Positions 31,448 through 41,130 of a stretch of DNA of 64,000 nucleotides are shown here, piece by piece. The stretch lies in the NCBI RefSeq assembly GCF_024267675.1, contig NZ_JALDYX010000023.1, positions 1 to 64,000 on the forward strand, given 5' to 3'. Origin of the DNA: Marinobacterium sedimentorum (GTDB lineage: Bacteria; Pseudomonadota; Gammaproteobacteria; Pseudomonadales; Balneatricaceae). The position numbers and the translations under genes were made by a program. The notes under the pieces were generated by a model, which had not been told where the DNA came from, ran no database searches, and saw only the letters and a list, made by a program, of their open reading frames with translations. Position 1 is the stretch's first letter. Each line of letters begins with the position of its first letter.

Positions 31448-31566
31448 TCCAAAACCGATAATAGAGGGGAGTTTGTGCCGCACCATAGCGACCACAGCGC
31501 TTAGACCCAAAATCCAAAGCGGTGCTCCAAAGGCGCCTATGTTAATGAAAATATTGAAGTGACGCC

Positions 31567-32139
31567 ATGTCAGACCACAAGCTGCCCGCTGATGACTCAG
31601 TGATTTCATTCGAAAACCTGATGCAGGATGTAAGCCGTCACCAGCACGACCGCGCCGATATTGGCCGCGCTGCCAGCGATCAACAGAGTCTTGACTACAA
31701 GCGTGCCGCCGCCACCCGCGAAACCCGCCAGGTGATCGACGGTCTCTCCAGCGAAGCCGCCGAGATCGTCGAGTCCAGCGATGAGCTGCTGTTCGCCGCG
31801 CCCGGCATCCAGATCGGCCTGATGAAACGACTGCGCAAGGGACATATTCCCTGGGAACAGGGGCTCGATCTGCACGGCATGACCGTGGACGAGGCGCGCG
31901 AAGAACTGTGCCGCTTTATTCACGACGGCCTGCGCCAACAGGCCCGCGTCCTGCTTGTGGTGCATGGCAAGGCCTATTCCCAGGCCGGCTCCCACCCGAT
32001 TCTCAAGTCGCTGGTAAACGACTGGCTGCGCCAGCTGCACGGCGTCATGGCGTTCTGCTCAGCCCAGCCCAGAGACGGCGGCACCGGCGCTCTCTATGTG
32101 CTGCTAAAACGCAGGAGCGGGAAAAGTGGTTTACCCTGA
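31567..32139 (+). CDS. smrB: Smr-domain endonuclease SmrB
   Basis: 190 aa. The C-terminal Smr domain has the DLHG motif (GLDLHGMTVDEAREEL) and the LLVVHGK motif. In E. coli SmrB is recruited to collided ribosomes and cleaves the mRNA between them to start rescue. The divergent smrB/prmB arrangement is the same as in E. coli, which favours SmrB over SmrA. A short N-terminal helical extension carries the ribosome contact in E. coli. Confidence 0.9.
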   Translation: MSDHKLPADDSVISFENLMQDVSRHQHDRADIGRAASDQQSLDYKRAAATRETRQVIDGLSSEAAEIVESSDELLFAAPGIQIGLMKRLRKGHIPWEQGLDLHGMTVDEAREELCRFIHDGLRQQARVLLVVHGKAYSQAGSHPILKSLVNDWLRQLHGVMAFCSAQPRDGGTGALYVLLKRRSGKSGLP

Positions 32140-32184
32140 TAGCTGACAGCAGCGACAGATCATACCGATCCCGGGGGGCACAGC

Positions 32185-32727
32185 ATGGAAAATGAATACG
32201 CGAGGATCATCGAAGCACTGGGAGAAGACATCAACCGCGAGGGCCTGAAGGACACCCCGACGCGGGCGGCCAAAGCCATGAAGTTTCTCACCCGCGGCTA
32301 CGAGCAATCTCTGGACGAAGTGGTTAACGGCGCGCTGTTTCCCTCGGACAACAGCGAAATGGTGCTGGTCAAAGACATCGAGCTCTATTCCATGTGCGAA
32401 CACCACCTGCTGCCCTTTATCGGCAAGGCCCATGTAGCCTATATACCCCAGGGGCGTGTGGTCGGGCTTTCCAAGATTGCCCGCATCGTCGATATGTTCG
32501 CCCGCAGGCTGCAGATTCAGGAAAACATGACCAAACAGATCGCCGAGGCCATCATGCAGGTGACCGATGCCGCAGGCGTTGGTGTGGTCATTGAAGCTCA
32601 GCACATGTGCATGATGATGCGCGGCATTGAAAAGCAGCACGCCAGCATGAAAACCTCGATGATGCTGGGCTCGTTTCGTGACAGTCTCGCTACCCGCAAC
32701 GAATTCATGTCGCTAATTCGTAGCTAG
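32185..32727 (+). CDS. folE: GTP cyclohydrolase I
   Basis: 180 aa FolE1, zinc enzyme making dihydroneopterin triphosphate, the first step of folate synthesis. Zn ligands are in [10 protein letters not shown] and [31 protein letters not shown] is diagnostic. It lies 45 bp downstream of smrB and may share its transcript. Confidence 0.96.
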   Translation: MENEYARIIEALGEDINREGLKDTPTRAAKAMKFLTRGYEQSLDEVVNGALFPSDNSEMVLVKDIELYSMCEHHLLPFIGKAHVAYIPQGRVVGLSKIARIVDMFARRLQIQENMTKQIAEAIMQVTDAAGVGVVIEAQHMCMMMRGIEKQHASMKTSMMLGSFRDSLATRNEFMSLIRS

Positions 32728-32830
32728 TGTACTGCTTCGCTCGTAGAGGCGCTTTTAGCGAGTCGCCCGCAGGGAGCTCGCCACCGTGCGTCAGCATTTC
32801 CCGCAGCTCTGGCGGGCACACTGCGCACTG

Positions 32831-33766
32831 TCAGCCTGGCGGGAGCGCCAGCCTGCCCTGCTCCATTGCCGCGAGTCGCTCCCGTGCGATCAGCCGGCCA
32901 ATTTCGATCAGCTCCGCGGCACGGTGAAACTCATAGAAACTGCAGACTTCCTTGGGGATAGTGATGTTCAGATCAGGTGGATAACCGGCAATCTTGTATT
33001 CGCTGAGCGAACTCTGCATCACTTCCACGGAACTCAGCAGAATATCGAGCCGACCGCCAAAGCGCTCCTTTTCGCCAGCCCCGTTGGCCGCAGCACCGTT
33101 AGGCGCAGCACCGTTCGCGGCGGCCAAATCCTCCGCGCGGGCCGCGCTATCGTCGCTATAACCACTGCAATCCAGAAAGGCATTCTGCGGCATATCAACC
33201 ACCGGCAAGCGGTAGCGGCTGGTATTCAGGTCCACTGCCACTATGATGTCGGCATGGGCCGCAACGGTCGGGATAATCGGCAGCGGATTAAGCACCCCGC
33301 CGTCCACCAGCACACGGTTATCGGTCACTACGGGGGTGAAAAAGCCAGGCACCGCCGCCGACGCTCGAATGGCACTCATCAGTGAGCCTTTCTGAAACCA
33401 GACTTCCTTCTGGTGCGACAGGTCCGTCGCCACGGCGGTAAAGCTCAGCGGCAGACTTTCAATATCCGGATCCCCCGCCAGCTCGCGCAGCTTGGCAAAC
33501 ACCCGGTCGCCACGAATCGCACCGCGACTGAAGGTTACGTCCATCAGGCGCAGAATATCGATGCGCTTGAGACCTGACACCCAGTCCCGATAGGGCTCCA
33601 GCGCACCGGCGGCATACATGCCGCCCACCAGCGCACCCATCGAACTGCCGGCGATAGCCTTGATGTGATAACCCCGACGCACCAGCTCCTCGATCACCCC
33701 TATATGGGCGTAGCCGCGGGCACCTCCGCTGCCCAGCGCCAGGGATACACTAACCTCGCGATCCAT
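32831..33766 (-). CDS. Patatin-like phospholipase (RssA type)
   Basis: 311 aa. The oxyanion loop GSGGARGYAHIGVIEEL, nucleophile elbow GSSMG (IAGSSMGALVGGMYAAGAL) and catalytic DGG (VDGGVLNPLP) form the Ser/Asp dyad of bacterial patatins. There is no signal peptide, so it is probably cytoplasmic or peripheral. An Ala/Asn/Gly low-complexity insert (encoded by 33081-33125) interrupts the region after the catalytic Asp. The start overlaps the stop of the DUF4892 gene by 1 nt (TAATG), so the two are translationally coupled. Confidence 0.9.
   Translation of the reverse strand: MDREVSVSLALGSGGARGYAHIGVIEELVRRGYHIKAIAGSSMGALVGGMYAAGALEPYRDWVSGLKRIDILRLMDVTFSRGAIRGDRVFAKLRELAGDPDIESLPLSFTAVATDLSHQKEVWFQKGSLMSAIRASAAVPGFFTPVVTDNRVLVDGGVLNPLPIIPTVAAHADIIVAVDLNTSRYRLPVVDMPQNAFLDCSGYSDDSAARAEDLAAANGAAPNGAAANGAGEKERFGGRLDILLSSVEVMQSSLSEYKIAGYPPDLNITIPKEVCSFYEFHRAAELIEIGRLIARERLAAMEQGRLALPPG
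33081..33125. repeat. Three imperfect 15-bp tandem repeats inside the patatin gene
   Basis: Units at 33081-33095, 33096-33110 and 33111-33125 begin CCGTTGGCCGCAGCA, CCGTTAGGCGCAGCA and CCGTTCGCGGCGGCC. They encode repeated Ala-Asn-Gly-Ala units and keep the frame, so copy number could vary without inactivating the gene. Confidence 0.75.
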
Positions 33767-34620
33767 TACTGCACCGCAGATCGAATCACGACCAGCGCCC
33801 CCTTCCTGCCCGCCAGCACCGTGGGCACCAGCGGACCCACTCCAAAGCCCTGTACATTTTCGACACCCGCGTTGCGCACAGCCACCTCGATCTGCTTCGC
33901 CACATCCCCTGACTGCGCCAGTGCCTCCTGCACATCGCTCCCCTGCTGATGCAGCACCAGCCAGAAGGCCTCGCTGGGCTCGAACTCCGCCAGCAACTGC
34001 ACCAGCGGATCAACAACATCCAGCGGCCTGTCCGGATCAATTGGCAGGGTCGCAAAACCCGCCGCCTTTAGCTGCTGTACCAGCTCGCTGCCACCGGTAA
34101 CGGACACCACGTCAAGCTGCAGGTATACCCGCCTGTTGCCACGCTGCACGGCATAGAGGGCCAGATAATCGGTCCCAAGACGCGCCGCCATATAGAACTG
34201 AGTGCGGTCTACCCCGTACAGCTGGGCAATACCGAAGTAATCATTGGCCCAGTAATGACTGCTGCCACAGTCCCGCCCCGAGCACTGGAACAGCACCTCG
34301 GCGCCCCGGGTCATCAACTGGCCACGAAAGTGCTCGAAGGCATCGCCAGGCTGATGCGTATCGGGAATGCGGTAGGTAATGCGGGTCAGCTCACCCTCCA
34401 GTGCCTTGCGCTTGTCGGCCACCACTATATTGTTGACCTTCTTCAGCTCGGACAGCATCAGCAGATATTCCGGTGTCGGCCCCTGCCAATATCCTTCGAT
34501 CCAGGACAGCGGGAATCGCTTGAGTTGCCCATAATCGGACGCCCCCTCGACATCCGGCTGCGCCAGAGCGGCACAGGAGAACAGCAGGCCAGCCAACATC
34601 AAACAGGTTTTTCTCAGCAC
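33766..34620 (-). CDS. Periplasmic DUF4892 protein
   Basis: 284 aa. It has a Sec signal peptide (residues 1 to about 21, ending SCAALA). The mature part matches DUF4892 (DYGQLKRFPLSWIEGYWQ ... RGAEVLFQCSGRDCGSSHYWANDYF). The C-terminal half (after about 160) resembles an OmpA-like fold without obvious peptidoglycan-binding residues. A GTG start at 34620 follows a GGAG site. It is translationally coupled to the downstream patatin gene. Function unknown. Confidence 0.82.
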   Translation of the reverse strand: MLRKTCLMLAGLLFSCAALAQPDVEGASDYGQLKRFPLSWIEGYWQGPTPEYLLMLSELKKVNNIVVADKRKALEGELTRITYRIPDTHQPGDAFEHFRGQLMTRGAEVLFQCSGRDCGSSHYWANDYFGIAQLYGVDRTQFYMAARLGTDYLALYAVQRGNRRVYLQLDVVSVTGGSELVQQLKAAGFATLPIDPDRPLDVVDPLVQLLAEFEPSEAFWLVLHQQGSDVQEALAQSGDVAKQIEVAVRNAGVENVQGFGVGPLVPTVLAGRKGALVVIRSAVQ

Positions 34621-34782
34621 GGTCAGACTCCATTCAATTCATCATACAGACCGGTTGCTGCGGCGGTCGCAGCACCCTGTTACCCCACACCCTGCGGCAT
34701 TAAAGCAGTAAAAGCTACTGCCACTGGCAAGGGCCTGGTCGTCAGAGCAGGATTACCACCCGACAATCACCCAACAGGTTGC

Positions 34783-35646
34783 TTAGCGCGCATCCGCGCT
34801 GGATCCGCGCAAGCTATTGATAATCAGTGTAGCAATCTCTGCGGCGGCGCCCGCCTCCAGATGCAGATGATGATTGCCCGCCAGCAGATGCAGCCGCGCA
34901 TCGGCCAGCAGCGGCAACAGGCGCCGCATGCGCGCAGGGTCGATACCTTCATCCCCCAGCACCAGCTCCACCGGCGCCCTGACAGCCATCAGAAAGGCCT
35001 CGACCTGGACCTCACTCAAGCGCACCACCGAGGGCAGCAGCAGCGCAGGATCGCTGCGCCAGCGCCAGCCTCCAGTGCAGCGCTCGAGCCCCCGCTCCAC
35101 CAGCCACTGCGCCGCTCGCCGGCTCACCGGCCAGCGGCCGTTGATACGCGCCTGAACCGCCTGCTCAAAACTGTCATAAGGTCTCAGTGTCCTGCGCTCC
35201 AGCCGCCGCTGCTTGTTCAGCGCCTCAGCCATCAGGCGCGGCAGACTTTCGGCCTCGTACACCAGCGGCGCCAGTCCCTCGATCAGAAACAGCTGCGCCA
35301 CACGTTCCGGCACACAGGCTGCCAGCAGCATCGCCACACCCGCCCCCATTGAATGCCCGAGCACACTGAAACGCTCAACGCCAAGCTGATCGGCAACGGC
35401 CAGCACGTCTGCGACATTGTCCCAGATATAATAGGGCGCCCCGGGTGGGCGATGCCCGGACTCGCCGTGACCGGCCATATCGATGGCAATCAGGCGCACA
35501 CCGGATAGCAGGGGCGCCAACTGCATGAAGCTTGCAGCATTATCGAGCCAGCCGTGCAGCGCGATCACAGGCGTCGCCGATGGGTCGCCCCATTCCATGA
35601 CGGCCAGGCGGCGCCCGTGAACCTCAAAATTCCAGCAATTATACAT
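34783..35646 (-). CDS. Alpha/beta hydrolase
   Basis: 287 aa. The oxyanion HGW (VIALHGWLDNAASF), nucleophile elbow GHSMG (VLGHSMGAGVAML), Asp region (ELVLGDEGIDP) and catalytic His (LAGNHHLHLEA) make a complete triad. It is an esterase-, lipase- or serine-hydrolase-like protein of unknown substrate, without a signal peptide. An in-frame TTG at 35652 has an ideal AAGGAGG spacing of 5 nt, so the true start may be two codons earlier than ATG 35646. Confidence 0.85.
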   Translation of the reverse strand: MYNCWNFEVHGRRLAVMEWGDPSATPVIALHGWLDNAASFMQLAPLLSGVRLIAIDMAGHGESGHRPPGAPYYIWDNVADVLAVADQLGVERFSVLGHSMGAGVAMLLAACVPERVAQLFLIEGLAPLVYEAESLPRLMAEALNKQRRLERRTLRPYDSFEQAVQARINGRWPVSRRAAQWLVERGLERCTGGWRWRSDPALLLPSVVRLSEVQVEAFLMAVRAPVELVLGDEGIDPARMRRLLPLLADARLHLLAGNHHLHLEAGAAAEIATLIINSLRGSSADAR

Positions 35647-35735
35647 CCGCAATCCTTCCTCCTTTATCCGAACAGAGTGCGCCCAGCATAGCGAAATGCG
35701 TTACCATCACCTAGCCACTCAGCAAGGAAAGCCCC

Positions 35736-37589
35736 ATGTCGCTTAACACCAGCGCCACGCGCACCCCATCCTTTACCTTCAGGCTCGAGCGGGACTCCTC
35801 ACTGCAGCGTCCGCAAACACTGTTTTTTGTGTTGTTCAGCCTGCTGGCCCTGGCCGCGCCGCTGTACTACCAGCAAAATCTGGGCGGCGAAGGCCTGTAC
35901 CTGCCCTACAACGCATCCACCTGGATCGCGGCACTCTTCGTCACCGCTGCCGGGCTTCTGTTTGCACTGCGCAGGCTACAACTGGTGCTACCGCGCTATG
36001 CACTCGCCCTCTTTGCCCTGCCCGTGGGCTTGCTGATCAGTGGTTTTGTTACCGGCGTCGGCAATCCGTCCGAATGGCTGATCCGTCTGGGCTATGTACT
36101 TGGCGGCTTCGGATTCTTTATTGCCCTGTTCCAGTTCCACCTCCAGCGCAAGCACGATGAGCTGGCCCTGACACTGATTTTGTGCGGCATCATGCTGCAG
36201 GCTCTGATCGGCTGGGTACAGTTGCAACAACTGCCTTTTTTCAGCGCCCTGGTGCCGATCGCCAGCAGCAGCCAGCCCATCGCCATATTTCAGCAGGTCA
36301 ACCTTACAGCGAGTTTCCTGGCGACCGGCCTGCCCGTAGCTGTCTACCTGGCGACCCGTCCGGGCGCCCTGCGTGCGCCCTGGCTGATACGCATCCTGCC
36401 CTATTGCGGCCTGGTCCTGTGCAGCGGCGTACTGCTGTCTACCGGCTCCCGCGTGGGTCTTTTGGGCGGCGTCCTGGGCCTGCTGATGGCGTTTGCCGGA
36501 CGACGCCAGTTTCTGCGCCGGCACAAGGGTATCGCCCTGGCGTTAGTAATATCACTGTTACTGAGCTCAAGCTTTCTGCTGTCGGACAAGGTCGAGCGGG
36601 GGTCGTCCTCCGCACTCGACAAGATCGAACGGCTGCAACAGGGCGGCCAGGCTGACGTACGCTTTTCGGTCTATGAGATATCGCTGGATACCATCGCCAA
36701 TGCGCCACTGTTCGGGCACGGCCTGGGCAGTTTCCAGTCCGTGTGGCAGGATGAGCGCGGCCAGTTTCAGGACCGCCACCCCGACCTTGATATAGGCCCG
36801 CGCTATTCTCACCCCCACAACGAGCTGCTGTTCTGGCTGGTAGAAGGCGGTCTTGTGGCCCTGGCCGGCATCCTGATCTGCGCCGCTGCCGTGGTCTGGC
36901 GCCTGGTACGTCTGGGCTCAGAGCGCGGCCTGCTGCTGGCTGGCATGCTGCTGCCCATAGTGTTGCATACCCAGGTCGAGCTGCCGTTCTATATATCCTC
37001 ACCCCACTGGTTCCTGCTGCTGTTCCTGCTCTACCTCACCTTCAGCCTGCGCCCGACAGGTCTCGGCCTCAAGCTGTCCCAGGCGGCACGCGGGCTCTGC
37101 ACCGGACTGCTGCTGATCATTCCGGTGGCAGGCTCAACCTTTTTGCTGCATTCCCTGCTAGCCAACGCCGGCATCGTTAACTATATGAAAAGCCGCGGAC
37201 AGCAGTCTGCCTTCCTTCAGCCGGCCATCAACAACCTCTATTTTTCCGGCCAGGCCACCTACCTGCTGATGAAGGAGTCGCTTCTCATTGGCTACAGCCT
37301 GAATGACAAGCAGCGCAGCGCGGGCTTTATCGCCTGGGCCAATGAGTACCTGCAGCGCACCCCCGACATTCAGCTGTTCTACGACCTCGCCGGCGCCTAT
37401 GTGCATATCGGAGATCATCAGCGGGCACAGCAGGCACTGGAACGCGGGCTCTACATCTACCGCCATAACGGGCGACTGGAACAGGCACTACTGGCACTTA
37501 AAGCGGGCGATATAGATAACTACCTCAGGGATCTGGCGGCCAAGCACGCGGCTCGCAACGCCCAGACGGCCCAGGGTCAGCCCCAGTAG
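35736..37589 (+). CDS. PglL/Wzy-type O-oligosaccharyltransferase or O-antigen ligase family protein
   Basis: 617 aa polytopic membrane protein with about 11-13 hydrophobic segments. The large periplasmic loop holds FGHGLGSFQSVWQ ... YSHPHNELLFWLVEGGLVAL, the Wzy_C signature, and the downstream half matches the Wzy_C_2 type found in PglL. A soluble C-terminal tail (about 530-617) is TPR-like (DLAGAYVHIGDHQRAQQALERGLYIY). PglL enzymes glycosylate pilins and other exported proteins. No glycan-synthesis genes or pilin are nearby, so the acceptor is unknown. Confidence 0.82.
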   Translation: MSLNTSATRTPSFTFRLERDSSLQRPQTLFFVLFSLLALAAPLYYQQNLGGEGLYLPYNASTWIAALFVTAAGLLFALRRLQLVLPRYALALFALPVGLLISGFVTGVGNPSEWLIRLGYVLGGFGFFIALFQFHLQRKHDELALTLILCGIMLQALIGWVQLQQLPFFSALVPIASSSQPIAIFQQVNLTASFLATGLPVAVYLATRPGALRAPWLIRILPYCGLVLCSGVLLSTGSRVGLLGGVLGLLMAFAGRRQFLRRHKGIALALVISLLLSSSFLLSDKVERGSSSALDKIERLQQGGQADVRFSVYEISLDTIANAPLFGHGLGSFQSVWQDERGQFQDRHPDLDIGPRYSHPHNELLFWLVEGGLVALAGILICAAAVVWRLVRLGSERGLLLAGMLLPIVLHTQVELPFYISSPHWFLLLFLLYLTFSLRPTGLGLKLSQAARGLCTGLLLIIPVAGSTFLLHSLLANAGIVNYMKSRGQQSAFLQPAINNLYFSGQATYLLMKESLLIGYSLNDKQRSAGFIAWANEYLQRTPDIQLFYDLAGAYVHIGDHQRAQQALERGLYIYRHNGRLEQALLALKAGDIDNYLRDLAAKHAARNAQTAQGQPQ

Positions 37590-37592
37590 CAG

Positions 37593-37610
37593 CAGACACA
37601 GACACAGACA
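37593..37610 (+). repeat. Three CAGACA hexamer repeats
   Basis: Three perfect CAGACA copies just after the PglL-like gene. The surrounding 133-bp gap to sixA shows no convincing terminator or other feature. Confidence 0.5.
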
Positions 37611-37722
37611 CGCCACCAGGGACGGTACGGACGTAAAAGCAAACAAACGAGAAAAGCGGGGAAAGTGGAAATCACCGAATTGAGGGACGAAAACCAAAGG
37701 GATAAGGCCCCTAAACTAAACC

Positions 37723-38181
37723 TCAGGCGCTCAATTTTGTGACCAGACGCGCAAGACCTGCGGCCGGCCAGTCAAGTTCGAGTATCGCCAGTGAACCAGG
37801 CTCCATGGGTTCTGCATAGCGGGCATCCCCCGTCACCAGAGCCGCGATCAGATTACCCAGCAGAGGCTGATGCGCCACCAGCAACAGACCCTGCCAGGGA
37901 AGCAGTTCCAGCTGCACCAACGCATCACCGACAGACGATTCTGGCACGAAGGCTGCATCCGGCAGCAGTGTCGGCACGGACAAGGTATCTGCCGCCAAGG
38001 CTGCAGTCTGACGCGCCCGCAGATAGGGGCTCGAAACAACGGCTGAGACAGCTTTGAGCTGATCCTTATGGACCATCAGCATTGCCCGCACCGCCGCTGC
38101 GCCCATGGGCGTCAGGCTGCGATCAGCGTCACTGGCTGCATCCCAACCGGCCTCACCGTGACGCATGACATAAAGCTGCAT
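37723..38181 (-). CDS. sixA: Phosphohistidine phosphatase SixA
   Basis: 152 aa, histidine-phosphatase superfamily. Nucleophile His is in the N-terminal MRHGEAGWDAASDADRSLT. PYLRARQTA and VAHQPLLGNL carry the other catalytic Arg and His. It has the short SixA form lacking the larger insert of phosphoglycerate mutases. E. coli SixA acts on phosphohistidine of HPt/PTS proteins (ArcB, NPr). It lies 112 bp downstream of gpsA. Confidence 0.9.
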   Translation of the reverse strand: MQLYVMRHGEAGWDAASDADRSLTPMGAAAVRAMLMVHKDQLKAVSAVVSSPYLRARQTAALAADTLSVPTLLPDAAFVPESSVGDALVQLELLPWQGLLLVAHQPLLGNLIAALVTGDARYAEPMEPGSLAILELDWPAAGLARLVTKLSA

Positions 38182-38293
38182 GACCCACCTCTGTCTTTCA
38201 TGTAAAGCGTGAGCGTGGCGCCTAAGCCTGTATTAGCGCAGGCGCCGGCGTTTAAAACCTGAACCAGGCCCATTCCTGGTGGGTACACGCCTT

Positions 38294-39316
38294 TCAGCTG
38301 CGCGGCAGGACAAACTCGACATCGCTGCTCTGCTCGTTCAGCATCAGCATTTTCGCAACCGCGGCGGCCGGGGCATGATTGAACACCACCTCATAAAGCC
38401 CGTCCACCAACGGCATGTAAATCCCCAGCTGATCCGCCTTTTCCTTGACGCGATGCAGGGTGTTGACCCCTTCTGCGACCTCCCCCAGCGCCGTGACGGC
38501 CTGCTCCAGTGTCTTGCCTTCACCCAGGGCAAAGCCGACCCGGTAATTGCGCGACAGCGGCGACATGCAGGTGACGATTAGATCCCCCACCCCCGCGAGC
38601 CCGAGGAATGTCAGCGGATTGGCCCCCATGCTGACGGCAAAGCGGCTCATCTCCGCCAGACTGCGGGTCATCAGCATGCTGCGGGTATTCTCCCCCATGC
38701 CCAGGGCATTGCTCATTCCCGCCGCAATGGCATAGATATTCTTCAGCGCACCGCCAAGTTCGACCCCATACATGTCGGTACTGGCATAGACACGGAAATA
38801 GGCCGTATGCAGTGTGCTCTGCACCCGCTCGCGCAGTGCCTCGCTTTCGCTGGCAATAACCGTTGCCGTGAGCTGCCGCGCCGCCACTTCCTTGGCAAGG
38901 TTGGGCCCGCTCAGCACACCGATGCGGGCATCCGGCAGCTCGTCGGCGAGGATCTCACTCATCAGACTGAAGGTGCCGGCTTCGATACCCTTGGTGGTGC
39001 TGACAACCATTTGACCCGGCGTCATATAGGCTCGGGCTTCATGCACCACAGCGCGAAAACCGCCGCTGGGAATGGCCACGAACACCAGCTCAGCCCCGCT
39101 CAGCGCATCGGCAAGGCTGGTGTGCGCCTCAAGCGTAGCCGCCAGCGGGTAGCCCGGCAGATACTTGCTGTTTTCGCGCCTTTTACGCACGTTCTCGACC
39201 TGCTGTGCGTCGCGCATCCAGAGCCGCACCTGGATGCCCTTTTCCGCCATGATGTTGGCCAGCACAGTTCCAAAACTGCCGCCACCCAACACGGTCACTC
39301 GCATCGCACCCTTCAT
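38294..39316 (-). CDS. gpsA: Glycerol-3-phosphate dehydrogenase (NAD(P)+)
   Basis: 340 aa. It makes sn-glycerol 3-phosphate for phospholipid synthesis. The Rossmann motif is [16 protein letters not shown], followed by [10 protein letters not shown], the catalytic Lys region [15 protein letters not shown] and [15 protein letters not shown] 39316 (GGGAG site) and ATG 39304 (AAGGG site) are both possible starts. Confidence 0.95.
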   Translation of the reverse strand: MKGAMRVTVLGGGSFGTVLANIMAEKGIQVRLWMRDAQQVENVRKRRENSKYLPGYPLAATLEAHTSLADALSGAELVFVAIPSGGFRAVVHEARAYMTPGQMVVSTTKGIEAGTFSLMSEILADELPDARIGVLSGPNLAKEVAARQLTATVIASESEALRERVQSTLHTAYFRVYASTDMYGVELGGALKNIYAIAAGMSNALGMGENTRSMLMTRSLAEMSRFAVSMGANPLTFLGLAGVGDLIVTCMSPLSRNYRVGFALGEGKTLEQAVTALGEVAEGVNTLHRVKEKADQLGIYMPLVDGLYEVVFNHAPAAAVAKMLMLNEQSSDVEFVLPRS

Positions 39317-39373
39317 CGATCAAAACTCCCTGAAATTAGACTCTGCCTGGACACACGGCCAGGACAGTGATGC

Positions 39374-39409
39374 CTGCAGGGGCGCCAGCGGACAGCCCGC
39401 ACCCTGCAG
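39374..39409 (-). terminator. Inverted repeat after rhlB
   Basis: CTGCAGGG (39374-39381) and CCCTGCAG (39402-39409) form an 8-bp stem immediately downstream of the rhlB stop. The loop is 20 nt and there is no T tract, so this is a weak terminator candidate. Confidence 0.3.
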
Positions 39410-39410
39410 A

Positions 39411-41111
39411 TCAGACTCTGGGCGCAGAGCCGGGTTCGTCGGCGGCATCGACTGCAACTTCGGCAGCTTCGGCAGCTTCAACACCCGCGTGCGCAACAGC
39501 GTCGGCCTGCTGTGACCTGGCAACCTTCAGATCGTCCTGCTCGGTCTGGGTCTCAGCCACCTTGTCGGAATCAGCTACTTTGTCGGAATCAGCGGCCTGC
39601 CCGGATTCATCAGTCTCTTCAGATTGTCCAGATGCTGCAGTCTGCTCAGGTTCTGCAGAGCCCTGCGCGGACGGCACCACAGCCACATCATCGGCGGGCG
39701 CTTCAGGCTGAGTGTCAGAAGAAGCCGGCACTTGGGCATCATCTGCACCGGCTTCATCCGCGTCGGTGGTCGTAGCGGCTACGTCGGCCACAGCAACCGC
39801 CACCGGCATGACGTCAAGCAGCAGCTCGGGATCAGGATGCAGGCAGTTCATTTTCACGCCGGTTTCCACTTCAATTTCCGGAATCAGGAAAGAGTCGTTT
39901 TCACAGGCGAAGCACACCGAGGCACCGGTTGCGCCGGCGCGACCGGTACGGCCGATACGGTGTACGTAATCTTCAGGGTCTTCCGGTAACTGGTAATTGA
40001 TGACATGGGTCACGCCGTCGATATGGATGCCACGCCCAGCCACATCGGTGGCCACCAGCACCTGGATCTTGCCGTTGCGGAAGTCCTCCAGCGTACGCAG
40101 GCGTTTGTTCTGCGGGATCTCGCCGGACATCAGCGCCGCACGCAGGCCGTCTTTCTCGAGCCGCTCGGCCAGGGCACGGGTTTCATGGCGGCGGTTGCCA
40201 AACACTATGACCTTCTCGATGCCATTGACACGGATGTAATTGCGCAGCAGACGATACTTCTGACTGCTGGACACCAGGAATACGGTCTGACTGATATTGT
40301 CAGTCGTCTTGCGATCGGGTTCGATTTCAACCCGCACCGGGTCCACGGTCCATTGCTGTGCCAGGCTCATGATATCCTCGGAGAAGGTGGCACTGTAGAG
40401 CAATGTCTGGCGATCTTCGCCTTTGCGCGGCGTCTGGCGAATGATGGTGCGAACGTCGGGTATAAAGCCCATGCTCAGCATGCGATCGGCCTCATCCAGC
40501 ACCAGCACCTCAACGTTGTAGAGATCGACTTCCTTGGAGCGCACGAAATCAATCAGTCGACCGGGCGTGGCTACCAGGATATCCACCGCTCGCTCGCGCA
40601 GTTCCGAGCGCTGCTTTTCGTAATCCATGCCACCGACCAGCGCAACCGCGCTGATATCGGCGTATTTGCCCAGATCCACTGCATCGGATGCGATCTGCAG
40701 CGCCAGCTCTCGGGTCGGCGCCACAATCAGCACACGCGGCTCGCCCATGCGACGCTCTTCATCCAGCGGAAAGTCGATCAGATCGGTGATGATACCGGTC
40801 AGAAAAGCGGCAGTCTTGCCGGTACCCGTCTGTGCCTTGCCGATAATATCCTTGCCGGCAAGCGCAGACTCCAGGGTAGCTGCCTGAATCGGCGTACAGT
40901 ACTGATACCCCAGATCCTGGATGGCGTGCAGCATGGCATCCGGCAGGTTGAAGTCGTGAAAGCGCGACTTGCCCTCTTCAACGGGCACTACAAAATCAGC
41001 CGGTGACCACTTCTGTACCTTGGATGCGCCGCGCGGGCGCGAGCCCCCGCGCTTGCGTGAGGATCCGCGGGATGGACGTCTGCGTTTGTTGCTCTTATCG
41101 TCGTTAGTCAA
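39411..41111 (-). CDS. rhlB: DEAD-box RNA helicase, RhlB-like
   Basis: 566 aa. A basic N-terminus (about 1-40, Arg/Lys/Ser/Gly-rich) precedes a complete DEAD-box core: Q-motif region ([12 protein letters not shown]), Walker A (AQTGTGKT), [22 protein letters not shown], and C-terminal [15 protein letters not shown] and HRIGRTGR. The core resembles RhlB, the helicase of the RNA degradosome. The last 130 or so residues are an Ala/Asp/Glu/Gln-rich acidic tail with tandem repeats ([12 protein letters not shown]). The tail is an addition not found in E. coli RhlB, so a related RhlE-type name is possible. Confidence 0.88.
   Translation of the reverse strand: MTNDDKSNKRRRPSRGSSRKRGGSRPRGASKVQKWSPADFVVPVEEGKSRFHDFNLPDAMLHAIQDLGYQYCTPIQAATLESALAGKDIIGKAQTGTGKTAAFLTGIITDLIDFPLDEERRMGEPRVLIVAPTRELALQIASDAVDLGKYADISAVALVGGMDYEKQRSELRERAVDILVATPGRLIDFVRSKEVDLYNVEVLVLDEADRMLSMGFIPDVRTIIRQTPRKGEDRQTLLYSATFSEDIMSLAQQWTVDPVRVEIEPDRKTTDNISQTVFLVSSSQKYRLLRNYIRVNGIEKVIVFGNRRHETRALAERLEKDGLRAALMSGEIPQNKRLRTLEDFRNGKIQVLVATDVAGRGIHIDGVTHVINYQLPEDPEDYVHRIGRTGRAGATGASVCFACENDSFLIPEIEVETGVKMNCLHPDPELLLDVMPVAVAVADVAATTTDADEAGADDAQVPASSDTQPEAPADDVAVVPSAQGSAEPEQTAASGQSEETDESGQAADSDKVADSDKVAETQTEQDDLKVARSQQADAVAHAGVEAAEAAEVAVDAADEPGSAPRV
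39559..39594. repeat. Two 18-bp tandem repeats in the rhlB tail
   Basis: Units 39559-39576 and 39577-39594 differ at two positions and encode two copies of (A)DSDKV in the acidic tail, so slippage would change tail length in frame. Confidence 0.7.
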
Positions 41112-41130
41112 TGTGAAACCTTAAACCCTG

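Noticed and set aside
29348-31504. 718-codon open frame opposite aroC and prmB
   Set aside because: Shadow of two conserved genes, with their intergenic gap read through by chance.
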